A DNA stretch of 64,000 nt from the NCBI GenBank assembly GCA_900315945.1, contig ONAZ01000008.1, forward strand, positions 32,541 to 96,540, read 5' to 3'. A program made the translations under genes and the position numbers. The notes beneath the pieces were generated by a model. That model was not told the DNA's origin. It searched no databases and saw only the letters and a program-made list of their open reading frames with translations. Source of the stretch: an uncultured Lachnospiraceae bacterium. GTDB lineage: Bacteria; Bacillota; Clostridia; Lachnospirales; Lachnospiraceae. Shown in pieces: positions 9,406 to 17,892 of this stretch; within the stretch, counting starts at the first letter, position 1; each line of letters begins with the position of its first letter.

Positions 9406-9699
9406 ATGAGAAAAGAATTATTAAAGGGATTAACAGAAGAGCAAGTTAAGAAGGTTGAAGCATGCAAGAATTCAGATGAAATCTTAGCACTTGCCAAGGC
9501 TGAAGGGGTACAGCTTAGCGAGGAACAACTTGCAGCAGTATCTGGTGGTGGATGCGGAAGCACAGCAGACCCTGTAAAATGTAATCAATGTGGTTCGCTA
9601 AATTGTGAAAAGTATGGAAAAACAAAAAATCTATGGACTAATGAATGGAATTACAAATGGAGATGTAATGATTGTGGTTATAAATGGGTATGGGAGTAA
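9406..9699 (+). CDS. Double-glycine-leader peptide with zinc-ribbon-like tail, copy 1
   Basis: 97 residues. Residues 1-49 form a helical acidic leader ending in AAVSGGG, very like Nif11-type RiPP precursor leaders. The tail holds two CxxC knuckles (Cys59/62 and Cys87/90) and many Trp and Lys residues, as in a small zinc ribbon. ATG 9406 follows GAGGAGGG; a longer in-frame extension to 9343 lacks a ribosome site. It is the first of three tandem paralogues with near-identical leaders and divergent tails. No maturase or peptidase-ABC exporter is visible nearby, so whether it is processed is unknown. Confidence 0.75.
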   Translation: MRKELLKGLTEEQVKKVEACKNSDEILALAKAEGVQLSEEQLAAVSGGGCGSTADPVKCNQCGSLNCEKYGKTKNLWTNEWNYKWRCNDCGYKWVWE

Positions 9700-9758
9700 T
9701 CAGGTAACGGAACTTTTGCCATATCGCTAAATGAAATATAAGTAAGGAGGACAATACA

Positions 9759-10043
9759 ATGAGAAATGAATTGTTAAAGGGATTAACAGATGAGCAAATT
9801 AAGAAGGTTGAAGCATGCAAGAATTCAGAAGAAATCTTAGCACTCGCCAAGGCTGAAGGGGTACAGCTTAACGAGGAGCAGCTTGCAGCAGTATCTGGTG
9901 GTGGCTGTAGTTCTACACGTAAGTGTCCAATGTGTGGTTCTACCAACGTTGAAAGAAGGACCAAGGATGTGCAGCTTAAATCGGGTTCCAATGTAATTGC
10001 TTATGATTGTAAAGACTGTAAGCACAGCTGGGTCGTATATTAA
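9759..10043 (+). CDS. Double-glycine-leader peptide with zinc-ribbon-like tail, copy 2
   Basis: 94 residues, ATG 9759 behind AAGGAGG. The leader (1-49) is nearly identical to that of the gene upstream. The tail carries CPMC (56-59) and CKDC (84-87), with the spacing of a zinc ribbon. The two leaders are also very similar at DNA level, pointing to recent duplication, while the tails share little beyond the cysteine pairs. Same caution on function as for copy 1. Confidence 0.75.
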   Translation: MRNELLKGLTDEQIKKVEACKNSEEILALAKAEGVQLNEEQLAAVSGGGCSSTRKCPMCGSTNVERRTKDVQLKSGSNVIAYDCKDCKHSWVVY

Positions 10044-10064
10044 TTGACAACACAAGGTTGTCAA
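10044..10064 (+). repeat. Inverted repeat between leader-peptide genes
   Basis: TTGACAAC (10044-10051) and GTTGTCAA (10057-10064) form a perfect 8-bp inverted repeat just after the stop codon of copy 2. No T run follows. It could be an operator or an mRNA processing hairpin. Confidence 0.5.
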
Positions 10065-10084
10065 CATAATTGGAGGTATATAAT

Positions 10085-10339
10085 ATGAGAAAAGAATTGT
10101 TAAAGGGTTTATCAGAAGAGCAGATTGCTAAGATTCGTGAATGTAAGACATCTGATGAGATTCTCGCTCTTGCTAAAGAAGAAGGCGTAGAACTTACAGA
10201 AGAGCAAATGGAAGCAGTTAGTGGTGGAGCAGTTCTATGTAAATCAAATAAGTGCCCAAACTGTGGTTCTAAGAACTATGTGCAAGAATGGTCACACCAC
10301 TATTATTGTCTAGATTGTGGAGATTGGTGGGATTATTAA
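10085..10339 (+). CDS. Double-glycine-leader peptide with zinc-ribbon-like tail, copy 3
   Basis: 84 residues. ATG 10085 is chosen because GGAGG lies at 10072-10076. The leader (residues 1-48) is more diverged (EEQIAKIRECKTSDEIL) but keeps the double Gly. The tail has CPNC (57-60) and CLDC (75-78) and a WWDY end. It closes the three-gene array, followed by a terminator-like hairpin. Confidence 0.75.
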   Translation: MRKELLKGLSEEQIAKIRECKTSDEILALAKEEGVELTEEQMEAVSGGAVLCKSNKCPNCGSKNYVQEWSHHYYCLDCGDWWDY

Positions 10340-10372
10340 ATAAAACCACAATTATAATATAGAAGGAACATT

Positions 10373-10413
10373 AGCAGCATCCTGGATTGGTACAACCGGT
10401 CTAGGATGTTGCT
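10373..10413 (+). terminator. Hairpin after the leader-peptide array
   Basis: AGCAGCATCCT (10373-10383) pairs with AGGATGTTGCT (10403-10413) through one G-T pair. Only a weak T-rich tail follows. Confidence 0.6.
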
Positions 10414-10475
10414 TATTTATATGCAATTATGATATTATTCTATTAAGTGATTTTTTGTATTGGCAGGGGGGTCAT

Positions 10476-11249
10476 ATGAGCATATTATCGACTATAGTGA
10501 AGGTAGCAACGAAAGCACCTAGTATCGAAGATTATGATAGCTATCTTTTTATAGGTCCACATCCTGATGATATTGAGATAGGAGCTGGAGCAACGGCGGC
10601 GAAACTAACTGCTAATGGAAAGAAAGTTACATTTCTAATCTGTCTTGATGGTCGTTATGGTGATGAATTCCTAGAAGGTAAAAGTGCAGAAGAAGTAGCA
10701 TTGATTCGTAGAGAAGAGTCAATTGCTTCTGCGAAAGTTCTAGGCGTAAATGACGTAAGATTTCTTGATTTGTGCGATGGGGGATTTTATAAAAAGAAAG
10801 ATTTGTCCAAAGGCATAGCCAAAGTAATAGGTGATGTTAAACCAGATGTAGTATTCTCTCCGGACTTTTGGGTGTCTAGCGAATGTCATATAGATCATGT
10901 AAATGTTGGAAGAATAGTAAGCTACATCGTTGAGATTGCACCTTACAAGGGAATAATGAAACGTCTAGGAGCCTCTAATTATAATGTTAAATCCTTAGCT
11001 TTATATATGACTGCTAGACCCAATCAATTTGTTAATACAAGAGGATTTTTTAAAAGGCAACATGACGCGTTATTTAATTGTCATATCAGTCAATTTCCAA
11101 GTGGTACAACAGACGCAGATAGTTTGAATCTATATCTTAATCTAAGAAGTAAAATATATGGAATACGAAGATTTACAACTGATTGCGAAGCTTTTCGAGT
11201 ATTAGAGAGAACACATATGCATTGTTTGCCAGAAGCATCGAAGTTCTAA
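10476..11249 (+). CDS. PIG-L family deacetylase
   Basis: Zinc-dependent N-deacetylase of the LmbE/PIG-L fold, 257 residues. The zinc motif PHPDD (His29, Asp31, Asp32) and the second motif HIDH (His138, His141) are intact. ATG 10476 is preferred over an in-frame TTG at 10455 because AGGGGGGT lies just before it. No signal peptide. The substrate is likely an N-acetylated sugar or glycolipid but cannot be told here; no glycosyltransferase is adjacent. The next gene starts 39 bases later. Confidence 0.85.
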   Translation: MSILSTIVKVATKAPSIEDYDSYLFIGPHPDDIEIGAGATAAKLTANGKKVTFLICLDGRYGDEFLEGKSAEEVALIRREESIASAKVLGVNDVRFLDLCDGGFYKKKDLSKGIAKVIGDVKPDVVFSPDFWVSSECHIDHVNVGRIVSYIVEIAPYKGIMKRLGASNYNVKSLALYMTARPNQFVNTRGFFKRQHDALFNCHISQFPSGTTDADSLNLYLNLRSKIYGIRRFTTDCEAFRVLERTHMHCLPEASKF

Positions 11250-11288
11250 TTATTAATACATATAATACGTGATGTAAGGGGGTACAGT

Positions 11289-11795
11289 ATGTATACAACA
11301 TATAATGATGAAGATAATGTGAAAAAAAGGCTGTATGGAGACAGACTTGTGCTTAGTGGAAGGGCACTTATTATTCTTGGAATATGGTCTTCCATAAAAG
11401 CAATTATTTTATTTTATCTGGCATTGCCGCAGATAACGGAATTTGTAACCGAAGGAGATACCATGCCGGAAGAAATTGCTCGTAATGTCAAATTAATTCT
11501 GATGGCGATATTTGTTATTTTAATAGCTATTGTTTTTCTCTTTCATCTCTACATAGGTCGTTCAGCTATGAAGAATGGTTATGGAAAAAAGCGGACAACT
11601 TTCTACCTAGTCCTTACTGTGATTGTTATTATATCTACAATAGTTTCTGATGTTCAAATTGTAATGGAAGGATTAGACATAATAGATTTGGCATCAATGG
11701 TAGTAGATCTTACAGTGGTTTACGCTTGTTGTGATATTTTGTATTCTGCTATAAAACTAAGAACAATTGAAAAGAAAACTGAGGAAGGGGTGTGA
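11289..11795 (+). CDS. Four-helix membrane protein, function unknown
   Basis: 168 residues with four predicted membrane segments at about 27-50, 72-98, 105-125 and 135-158, charged ends and no catalytic motif. The family is not recognised. The next gene starts 4 bases after its stop, so the two are translationally linked. ATG 11289 follows AAGGGGGT. Confidence 0.65.
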   Translation: MYTTYNDEDNVKKRLYGDRLVLSGRALIILGIWSSIKAIILFYLALPQITEFVTEGDTMPEEIARNVKLILMAIFVILIAIVFLFHLYIGRSAMKNGYGKKRTTFYLVLTVIVIISTIVSDVQIVMEGLDIIDLASMVVDLTVVYACCDILYSAIKLRTIEKKTEEGV

Positions 11796-11799
11796 TTAT

Positions 11800-12945
11800 A
11801 TGCAGATAGATTTTCATTATTATGCAACTTATTCTGCCGCATTCATTGCAGGCTATTCACATGAAGAAGCATTAGATATTGCATATAGTGCCTTCCTTGT
11901 AGATAGATGTTCAGAAAGTCTTCTTATTAAGTTAGGCGCTCCAAAGATTGCTGCAACTACGCAGCTTCAGATGGAACTTATGGATGCAAGTACAGATATA
12001 ATGGGATTGCAGAATATAACAAGAATATGGTCTTCTTTTCATTTTCTTCCGAAAAATTTGTATGTTGATAAGAAGAAGGGATGGTCGAAGAATTATCATA
12101 ATAAGTATAGCCTTATATGTGGACCTAATGGTAGTCTTGTTCGTGATACTGTTGAACTTGCCAAGGATACTACTCTTCAGGCAATAGGTGTATCAATGCA
12201 TGTTACAGCAGATACCTGGGCACATATGTATTTTGCTGGAACACCGAGTCTTGCAATTAATAATACTAATTATTATTTTTATGAGATTTATCCAGATGGA
12301 GAGAGGAAGAAGATTAATTTCCGTCACAATCCAATTTCTCCAGATGATGTTGAGAAGGGAATATATACTTCAAGTATTTATCAATCTAATGAGAACAATA
12401 TAATGAATCTTGGACATGGAAGAGCAGGACATCTTCCAGATTATAGTTATTGTGTATATAATTATCTTCCTTCTTGGGACGAGTATCGTGAGGTGGTAAA
12501 AGATAATCCATCTGATTTTTATAATGCTTATTGCCAGCTTATTTATGCAATGAAATATATTCGTGGTGATATCAAAGAATTCCAGTTAGATACCTACGAT
12601 TATGATGCAGTATCAAAGTATAAAGATAAGATAGATGTTATTATTAATACGCGTAAGATTGATACCTGCCAGGAATGGAAGGCATTTGGAGAAGAGATAT
12701 CAGGAAAAGAAATACCTGACTTCGATGAGAATAAGTATCAGGAAGAATATATGAATGCAGAGAACAAAAGCGAGACATTTCTTGGCAAATTCTTTAATGC
12801 CACAATAGCTCAAAAAAGTATGGTGACTCAAAGAATATATGAATCGGGAAATATGTTGGCGGGATATTCACTTACTCCTGATCCAATTGAACTTACTGCT
12901 AAAACAGTGGAAAATTCAATAAAGGCAGGTGATAGAAATGACTAA
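11800..12945 (+). CDS. DUF6765-like protein
   Basis: 381 residues beginning MQIDFHYYATY, the hallmark start of the DUF6765 family; it keeps HVTADTWAHMYF and a HNPIS stretch. The His/Asp-rich pattern suggests a metal-dependent HD- or phospholipase-C-like helical fold, which is inference. ATG 11800 follows AAGGGG; an upstream extension to 11767 overlaps the previous gene. The following DUF308-like gene overlaps its end by 8 bases, so genes 11289-13471 form one operon. Confidence 0.7.
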   Translation: MQIDFHYYATYSAAFIAGYSHEEALDIAYSAFLVDRCSESLLIKLGAPKIAATTQLQMELMDASTDIMGLQNITRIWSSFHFLPKNLYVDKKKGWSKNYHNKYSLICGPNGSLVRDTVELAKDTTLQAIGVSMHVTADTWAHMYFAGTPSLAINNTNYYFYEIYPDGERKKINFRHNPISPDDVEKGIYTSSIYQSNENNIMNLGHGRAGHLPDYSYCVYNYLPSWDEYREVVKDNPSDFYNAYCQLIYAMKYIRGDIKEFQLDTYDYDAVSKYKDKIDVIINTRKIDTCQEWKAFGEEISGKEIPDFDENKYQEEYMNAENKSETFLGKFFNATIAQKSMVTQRIYESGNMLAGYSLTPDPIELTAKTVENSIKAGDRND

Positions 12946-13471
12946 AACTCAAAAAGTAATAAATATCATCGAAGCAATTATTTTAGTTGCAGTTGCATTT
13001 GTTCTTATATCAGTTCCTGAAATGGGATATGGTATTGTAGTACTTGTCCTTGGTATTGGATTTGTAATAAAAGGAGTAAGCGCTCTTTGGAACTATTTTA
13101 CATTGTCTGTTCATATGGTGGGAGCAAGACGCTCTTTTTATTACGGAATTATGATTTTTGATTTGGGACTATTTACTATATGTCTTGGAAATCTTCCAAA
13201 ACTATATGTGATGATATACTTGTGTGGCTTATATGTTTTCTCTGGAGGAATCGATATTTGGTCTGCTATTAGTCAGAAGAAGATGGAATCAAAGCATTAT
13301 AAGATGAAATTGTTACAGGGAATAATAAATATTCTGATAGGTATAATGTGTCTTGTTTTCTTAAAGTCAGAAGAGATGGTAATATTTATTTACGCTGCTG
13401 GTCTTGCATACAATGGAATAGTTCGACTAATAAATGTGTTCAAGAAAAATGAAACTGTATATATTCAGTAG
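12938..13471 (+). CDS. HdeD-like (DUF308) membrane protein
   Basis: 177 residues with about six membrane segments in three pairs. Repeats such as VLVLGIGFVIKGV and GLYVFSGGIDIW are typical of the DUF308/HdeD family, which in enteric bacteria is linked to acid stress; the role here is unknown. ATG 12938 overlaps the upstream stop by 8 bases and uses AGGTGATAG as ribosome site. The HPt gene begins 37 bases downstream. Confidence 0.75.
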   Translation: MTKTQKVINIIEAIILVAVAFVLISVPEMGYGIVVLVLGIGFVIKGVSALWNYFTLSVHMVGARRSFYYGIMIFDLGLFTICLGNLPKLYVMIYLCGLYVFSGGIDIWSAISQKKMESKHYKMKLLQGIINILIGIMCLVFLKSEEMVIFIYAAGLAYNGIVRLINVFKKNETVYIQ

Positions 13472-13508
13472 CGTTTTGGTATGACATTTTAAATAAAAGA
13501 AGGTATAT

Positions 13509-14111
13509 ATGGGGGATAGTAAATTGCAAAACTTCGAGGAATTAAGAAATAGAGGGCTAGATGTTGATGCTGCTCTGCGTTTTACTGGGGGAGAAGACAA
13601 ATACGTAATAGGTCTCACTAGATTCTATAATGCTTATGAGAAGAATAGTAATAGAATAAAGAAATCATTTGCTGATAAAAACTATGAAGATTATACTATT
13701 ATCATGCATACTCTAAAAAGTAACGCCCGCATGATAGGTGATAATGAACTTGGAAACCTTGCAGAGAAGTTGCAATATGCAGGTGAAGACAGAGAAATAG
13801 AGACCATTGAAGCTGAGACAGATAATTTTCTTAGTATGTATAAGAACTTAGTTGATTTTATCAAACCTTTTACTTCTGATGATGAGAAGGAGCTTAGCAA
13901 AGACGCGTGTATTAAGCTTGCCAATGAATTAAAGGAATCATTAGATGATTATGATTATGATGAATCAATAATACTTCTTAATAAAATGTCAAAGTATCAT
14001 TTTAGTACTTCCCATAGAGTCATATATAATGATATAAGGGATTATGTAGAAAAGTTTATGTATGACGAGGCACTAGAAATGACCGAACAATTAGTTGAAA
14101 GCATTTCCTAG
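13509..14111 (+). CDS. Stand-alone HPt phosphotransfer protein
   Basis: 200 residues. The four-helix HPt domain covers about 30-115 with the phosphorylatable His67 in MHTLKSNAR. A second helical part (about 120-200) has no recognised motif. The same HPt signature occurs at the C-terminus of the hybrid kinase at 19296. It stands 22 bases upstream of the hybrid kinase gene at 14134, whose receiver lacks a fused HPt, so this protein probably supplies that step in a phosphorelay. Confidence 0.85.
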   Translation: MGDSKLQNFEELRNRGLDVDAALRFTGGEDKYVIGLTRFYNAYEKNSNRIKKSFADKNYEDYTIIMHTLKSNARMIGDNELGNLAEKLQYAGEDREIETIEAETDNFLSMYKNLVDFIKPFTSDDEKELSKDACIKLANELKESLDDYDYDESIILLNKMSKYHFSTSHRVIYNDIRDYVEKFMYDEALEMTEQLVESIS

Positions 14112-14133
14112 TGGAAAAGTATAGGAAAGATGT

Positions 14134-16734
14134 ATGAATTATAATAATAACAAGCTTAATAAAATACTTGTAATAATATGCGCAATTATATTTGGAGCAA
14201 TTGTTTTATTTGCTACTGTATATTATGTAATTGACATGAATAGTGGCAGAGAAGACAGATTTGAAGATATAGAGTGCGAAGAGCTAAAAGGATGGAAAGC
14301 ATTTTATAATGGGGAAGAAAAATATGTGGAGCTTCCCCAATCTTATGATTTGACTTCTGGAAAAGAGGTTATATTTACCAATACTTTACCAAGTGACTTA
14401 CATAGGAATAGTGTAATTGATTTCTATAATAGTATTGATGGAGAAATCTACATCAATGGTCATTTGAGATTTGATTTTAAGGAGCAAAATACAGTAGGTG
14501 GGATTACGAAACAGTTCCATTCTTTTTTAAAACTTAATCCAGAAGATGCAGGTGGGACAATAAGTATTGTTGTAAAGTCTGATTTTGTTGATTATGCCAC
14601 AGTTTATCGTGTATATATTGGAAGTGAATTAGGTGTTCTTGATAGAATAGTAAAAGCAAATCTTACTTTCTATGTATTCTCTGTTGGACTTCTTATTATT
14701 GCAACAATTGCCTTTATGGTTGGAGTGTTATTAAAGTTCTTTAGAAAATCAGAATCTCCAATAATTGCAGCTAGTGTAACTACATTATTTGTGGGGCTTT
14801 GGCTTGTTTTTAATTCAGAGCTTTATCAATTTGTATTTCATAATTACCACATAGGTGGCAATATGTCTTACTTTATGTTGCTGCTTATTGGATATCCAAT
14901 CCTTGCATATATTAATCAGATTCAAAAGGGACGATATGTTAGGGTTTATGCCATTCTTTGTATTCTATATCAAGTGGTTTCTATAGGTTTTATTATTGTT
15001 GATCTATTAGGTGTTAGTCATTTCCAGCGTGAAGTTCATGGAATACTAGCTGCAGAAATTGTTATGTTTGTCGCATGCTTGATAGGAATTATAGGAGATA
15101 TTATTAATAAGCATTTCAAAGAGTATCTATTAAGTTTTATTGGAATGGTAGTATTTCTTGTATATGCTATAATAGAGTTTATATTATATGTACTAATACC
15201 AGAGCGACATTCTGGTACTGGACTTATGATTGGAACCTATGTATGGATTACATTTGCAATACTGCAGCAGTTAGTTGCTCTTCGTAAAGCAAGAGAATCT
15301 GAAATTGCAGCTATTAATGCTAATGAAGCTAAGTCTAATTTCTTAGCTAATATGTCCCATGAGATTCGTACACCGATGAATTCTATTCTTGGAATGGATG
15401 AAATGATCATTAGAGAATCGAAGGGTAATGAGAAAGTTCAAAAATATGCTAGCGATATTAAATCCGCTGGCAATATGCTACTTTCTATTATTAATGATAT
15501 ACTAGATTTTAGTAAGATTGAGTCTGGTAAAGCGGAGCTTGTAATATCTAAGTTCGAGATGAGTTCCGTTATAAAAGATGTGGCCAATATTACAAGAAGT
15601 AGAGCGACGGACAAAGGCTTATCATACCATATTAATGTATCAGAGGATTTGCCAAGAGGATTTGTTGGTGACGAAATTAGACTTCGACAGATAATGCTTA
15701 ATGTAATTAATAATGGAATTAAGTATACAAAAGAAGGATACGTTAATGTAGATATAGAGTATAAGAGACTTTACTTAGAGGATGATAAAGGTAAAGAGTT
15801 AGTAATAACTGTAAAAGATACTGGAATTGGTATAAAAGAAACGGATAAAAACAAATTATTTGAGTCCTTTGGAAGATTAGAGAAGACTCGTAATAGAAAT
15901 ATAGAAGGAACAGGCCTTGGACTAGCTATTACAATGAATTATCTTAAGATGATGGATGGTGACATTATAATAGATAGTACTTATGGAGAAGGTTCTACAT
16001 TTACAATTCATATTCCTCTTCAGGTGTGGGATACAACACCAATGGGAGATTATAAAGAAGTTATTAAGGAACTTCTAGACGAAGAGGAGGAATATGCACC
16101 TATTATTATGGCACCTGAAGCTAGGCTTCTTGTTGTTGATGATAATGAGATGAACCTTGATGTTATAGATGGTCTGCTTGAGAAAACTAAAGTGCATATT
16201 GATAATGCATTGTCTGGAAGCGAAGCAATTGAATTAGTGGAGAAGAAGCATTATGACCTAATTATGCTAGATCAGATGATGCCAGGAATGGATGGAATTA
16301 CTACCATGAAGCAAATAAGGAAAATGGGAGTAGAAGTTCCGATTATTTCACTTACAGCAGATGCAGGCTCCAAAGAATTATATCTTAGAAAAGGTTTTGA
16401 TGGTTTTCTTGCAAAGCCTGTTCAATTTAAGGAACTTGAAGAAGTACTAGTACATCACCTTGATGATAGTCTTAAGCTAAGCGAGTATGAGATGAACATT
16501 ATCATCGAGAAAGAAAAAGAAGATCAAGAAGTTACTAATAATCCTCTTGAAATGAAGAAGGTTCTTGTGATTGATGAAGACCCTGATTATCTTCAAGAAG
16601 TAAGAGAGGATGTTGAAGCAAGATATAAGGGAACATATGTAAGGGATGTTGATAAGGCTAAGAAGTATCTAAGCCGACACGATGTGGATTATATTATTGT
16701 TAGAGATTTAAATGTTATAAAACAGGAAAAATAG
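14134..16734 (+). CDS. Hybrid sensor histidine kinase with 7TMR-DISM-like input
   Basis: 866 residues. In order: one membrane helix (about 8-30); an extracytoplasmic beta-sandwich like 7TMR-DISM extracellular domains (about 45-170); seven membrane helices (180-390); HisKA with His409 in NMSHEIRTP; HATPase; a receiver with phospho-acceptor Asp713 (LIMLDQMMPG); and an incomplete second receiver of about 65 residues (KKVLVIDEDPDYLQE) that ends before its phosphorylation and Lys sites. The free HPt gene lies upstream, thioredoxin downstream. Ligand unknown; the extracellular fold suggests a sugar or small molecule. Confidence 0.85.
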   Translation: MNYNNNKLNKILVIICAIIFGAIVLFATVYYVIDMNSGREDRFEDIECEELKGWKAFYNGEEKYVELPQSYDLTSGKEVIFTNTLPSDLHRNSVIDFYNSIDGEIYINGHLRFDFKEQNTVGGITKQFHSFLKLNPEDAGGTISIVVKSDFVDYATVYRVYIGSELGVLDRIVKANLTFYVFSVGLLIIATIAFMVGVLLKFFRKSESPIIAASVTTLFVGLWLVFNSELYQFVFHNYHIGGNMSYFMLLLIGYPILAYINQIQKGRYVRVYAILCILYQVVSIGFIIVDLLGVSHFQREVHGILAAEIVMFVACLIGIIGDIINKHFKEYLLSFIGMVVFLVYAIIEFILYVLIPERHSGTGLMIGTYVWITFAILQQLVALRKARESEIAAINANEAKSNFLANMSHEIRTPMNSILGMDEMIIRESKGNEKVQKYASDIKSAGNMLLSIINDILDFSKIESGKAELVISKFEMSSVIKDVANITRSRATDKGLSYHINVSEDLPRGFVGDEIRLRQIMLNVINNGIKYTKEGYVNVDIEYKRLYLEDDKGKELVITVKDTGIGIKETDKNKLFESFGRLEKTRNRNIEGTGLGLAITMNYLKMMDGDIIIDSTYGEGSTFTIHIPLQVWDTTPMGDYKEVIKELLDEEEEYAPIIMAPEARLLVVDDNEMNLDVIDGLLEKTKVHIDNALSGSEAIELVEKKHYDLIMLDQMMPGMDGITTMKQIRKMGVEVPIISLTADAGSKELYLRKGFDGFLAKPVQFKELEEVLVHHLDDSLKLSEYEMNIIIEKEKEDQEVTNNPLEMKKVLVIDEDPDYLQEVREDVEARYKGTYVRDVDKAKKYLSRHDVDYIIVRDLNVIKQEK

Positions 16735-16767
16735 AGCCACAATCATTAAGAAGAAAGGAGAAACGAT

Positions 16768-17082
16768 ATGGCAGAAGTAAATATTAATGAGGGCAATTTT
16801 GAAGAAGTAGTACTTAAGGCTGACAAACCGGTTATTGTGGATTTTTTCGCAACTTGGTGTGGTCCTTGTAGTCAGATGGCACCAATCCTAGAAAGCTTTG
16901 CAGAAGAATTTGATGGAAAATATGTAGTTGCAAAGATAGATGTTGATGAGAATAAGGAGATTGCTGCTGAATATAGTATTATGAGTATTCCTACAATTAA
17001 GGTATTTAAGAATGGTGAAGCTGTTAAGACAGCTCTCGGTGTTCAGACAAGAGAAATGCTACTAGAATTAGTTGAGGGCTAA
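16768..17082 (+). CDS. trxA: Thioredoxin
   Basis: 104-residue cytoplasmic disulfide reductase with the WCGPC active site (Cys31, Cys34) and the cis-Pro loop SIPT. Length and fold order match the family. ATG 16768 follows AAAGGAG. No thioredoxin reductase is nearby. It sits between a kinase and the PPTase gene, with no clear functional link. Confidence 0.93.
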   Translation: MAEVNINEGNFEEVVLKADKPVIVDFFATWCGPCSQMAPILESFAEEFDGKYVVAKIDVDENKEIAAEYSIMSIPTIKVFKNGEAVKTALGVQTREMLLELVEG

Positions 17083-17154
17083 TAATGTGATAGACTTATA
17101 AATACTTGTAATCTATACATGTGCTAGAAAGATGGGAATAGGAAAGGATTGTCT

Positions 17155-17823
17155 ATGATTGAATGTTACATAAAAGGGTGCATGGATCTAGATGATCCTT
17201 TTTATGTACCAGAAATTCTCTCTGGCTTATCTGATGACCGAAGAAATAGAATTATGAAATATAAAATGCCTAATGATAGGAAGAGAGGTCTTCAGGCAGG
17301 TATAATGATTCGTGATATTCTTAAAGTCCATGGTCGAAGTCAGGATGAGATAATAGTAAGTGATAATGGTAGGCCTACAATAGAAGGGCTGGATTTTAAT
17401 ATTAGTCATTCGGGTAAATACGTTATGATGGTCATATCTGATAACAAAGTTGGGTGTGATATTGAGAGAATTAAGGGAAGGAATTATTCTGTTGCAAAGA
17501 GATATTTTTCTGAAGGTGAGAAGAACTATTTAGATGAATTTACAGATAAAGACTTGTCATTTTATCGTATCTGGACTGCAAGGGAAAGTTATATAAAATA
17601 CACTGGAGAAGGTATTCTTCTTGATTTCACAAAGTACGAGGTTAATATATTAGATGATATAGAGGATTATGAAGATATTTTGCCAAGTAATATATGTTCG
17701 GGAGAATACTTAGGATTAGTAAGCATAAATAGAGAAGATTCACTTCAAAACGTTATAATTAAACAATGGCTATATGACAATAAGTATGTGGCATCTGTGT
17801 GCGTCTCAAAAAAAGAATTATAA
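17155..17823 (+). CDS. Sfp-type 4'-phosphopantetheinyl transferase
   Basis: 222 residues. It transfers the phosphopantetheine arm of CoA to carrier proteins of NRPS, PKS or fatty acid synthesis. The family motifs GCDIERIK and WTARESYIKYTGEGI (W-x3-E-S-x-x-K) are present, as is an N-terminal half-domain with NISHSG. ATG 17155 is chosen over TTG 17149 for spacing to GGAAAGG. A plausible client is the carrier protein at the left edge of the window. An MFS transporter gene follows. Confidence 0.9.
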   Translation: MIECYIKGCMDLDDPFYVPEILSGLSDDRRNRIMKYKMPNDRKRGLQAGIMIRDILKVHGRSQDEIIVSDNGRPTIEGLDFNISHSGKYVMMVISDNKVGCDIERIKGRNYSVAKRYFSEGEKNYLDEFTDKDLSFYRIWTARESYIKYTGEGILLDFTKYEVNILDDIEDYEDILPSNICSGEYLGLVSINREDSLQNVIIKQWLYDNKYVASVCVSKKEL

Positions 17824-17892
17824 TAATTAATAAAATGTTATATAATATTAGTGTTATGTGTTATTAAACCCATTAAGGAGGAGAATGTTGAA

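Noticed and set aside
10044..10072. TTGACA at 10044 as a promoter for the third leader-peptide gene
   Set aside because: No -10 box lies at 16-18 bases; the TTGACA is simply one arm of a perfect inverted repeat.
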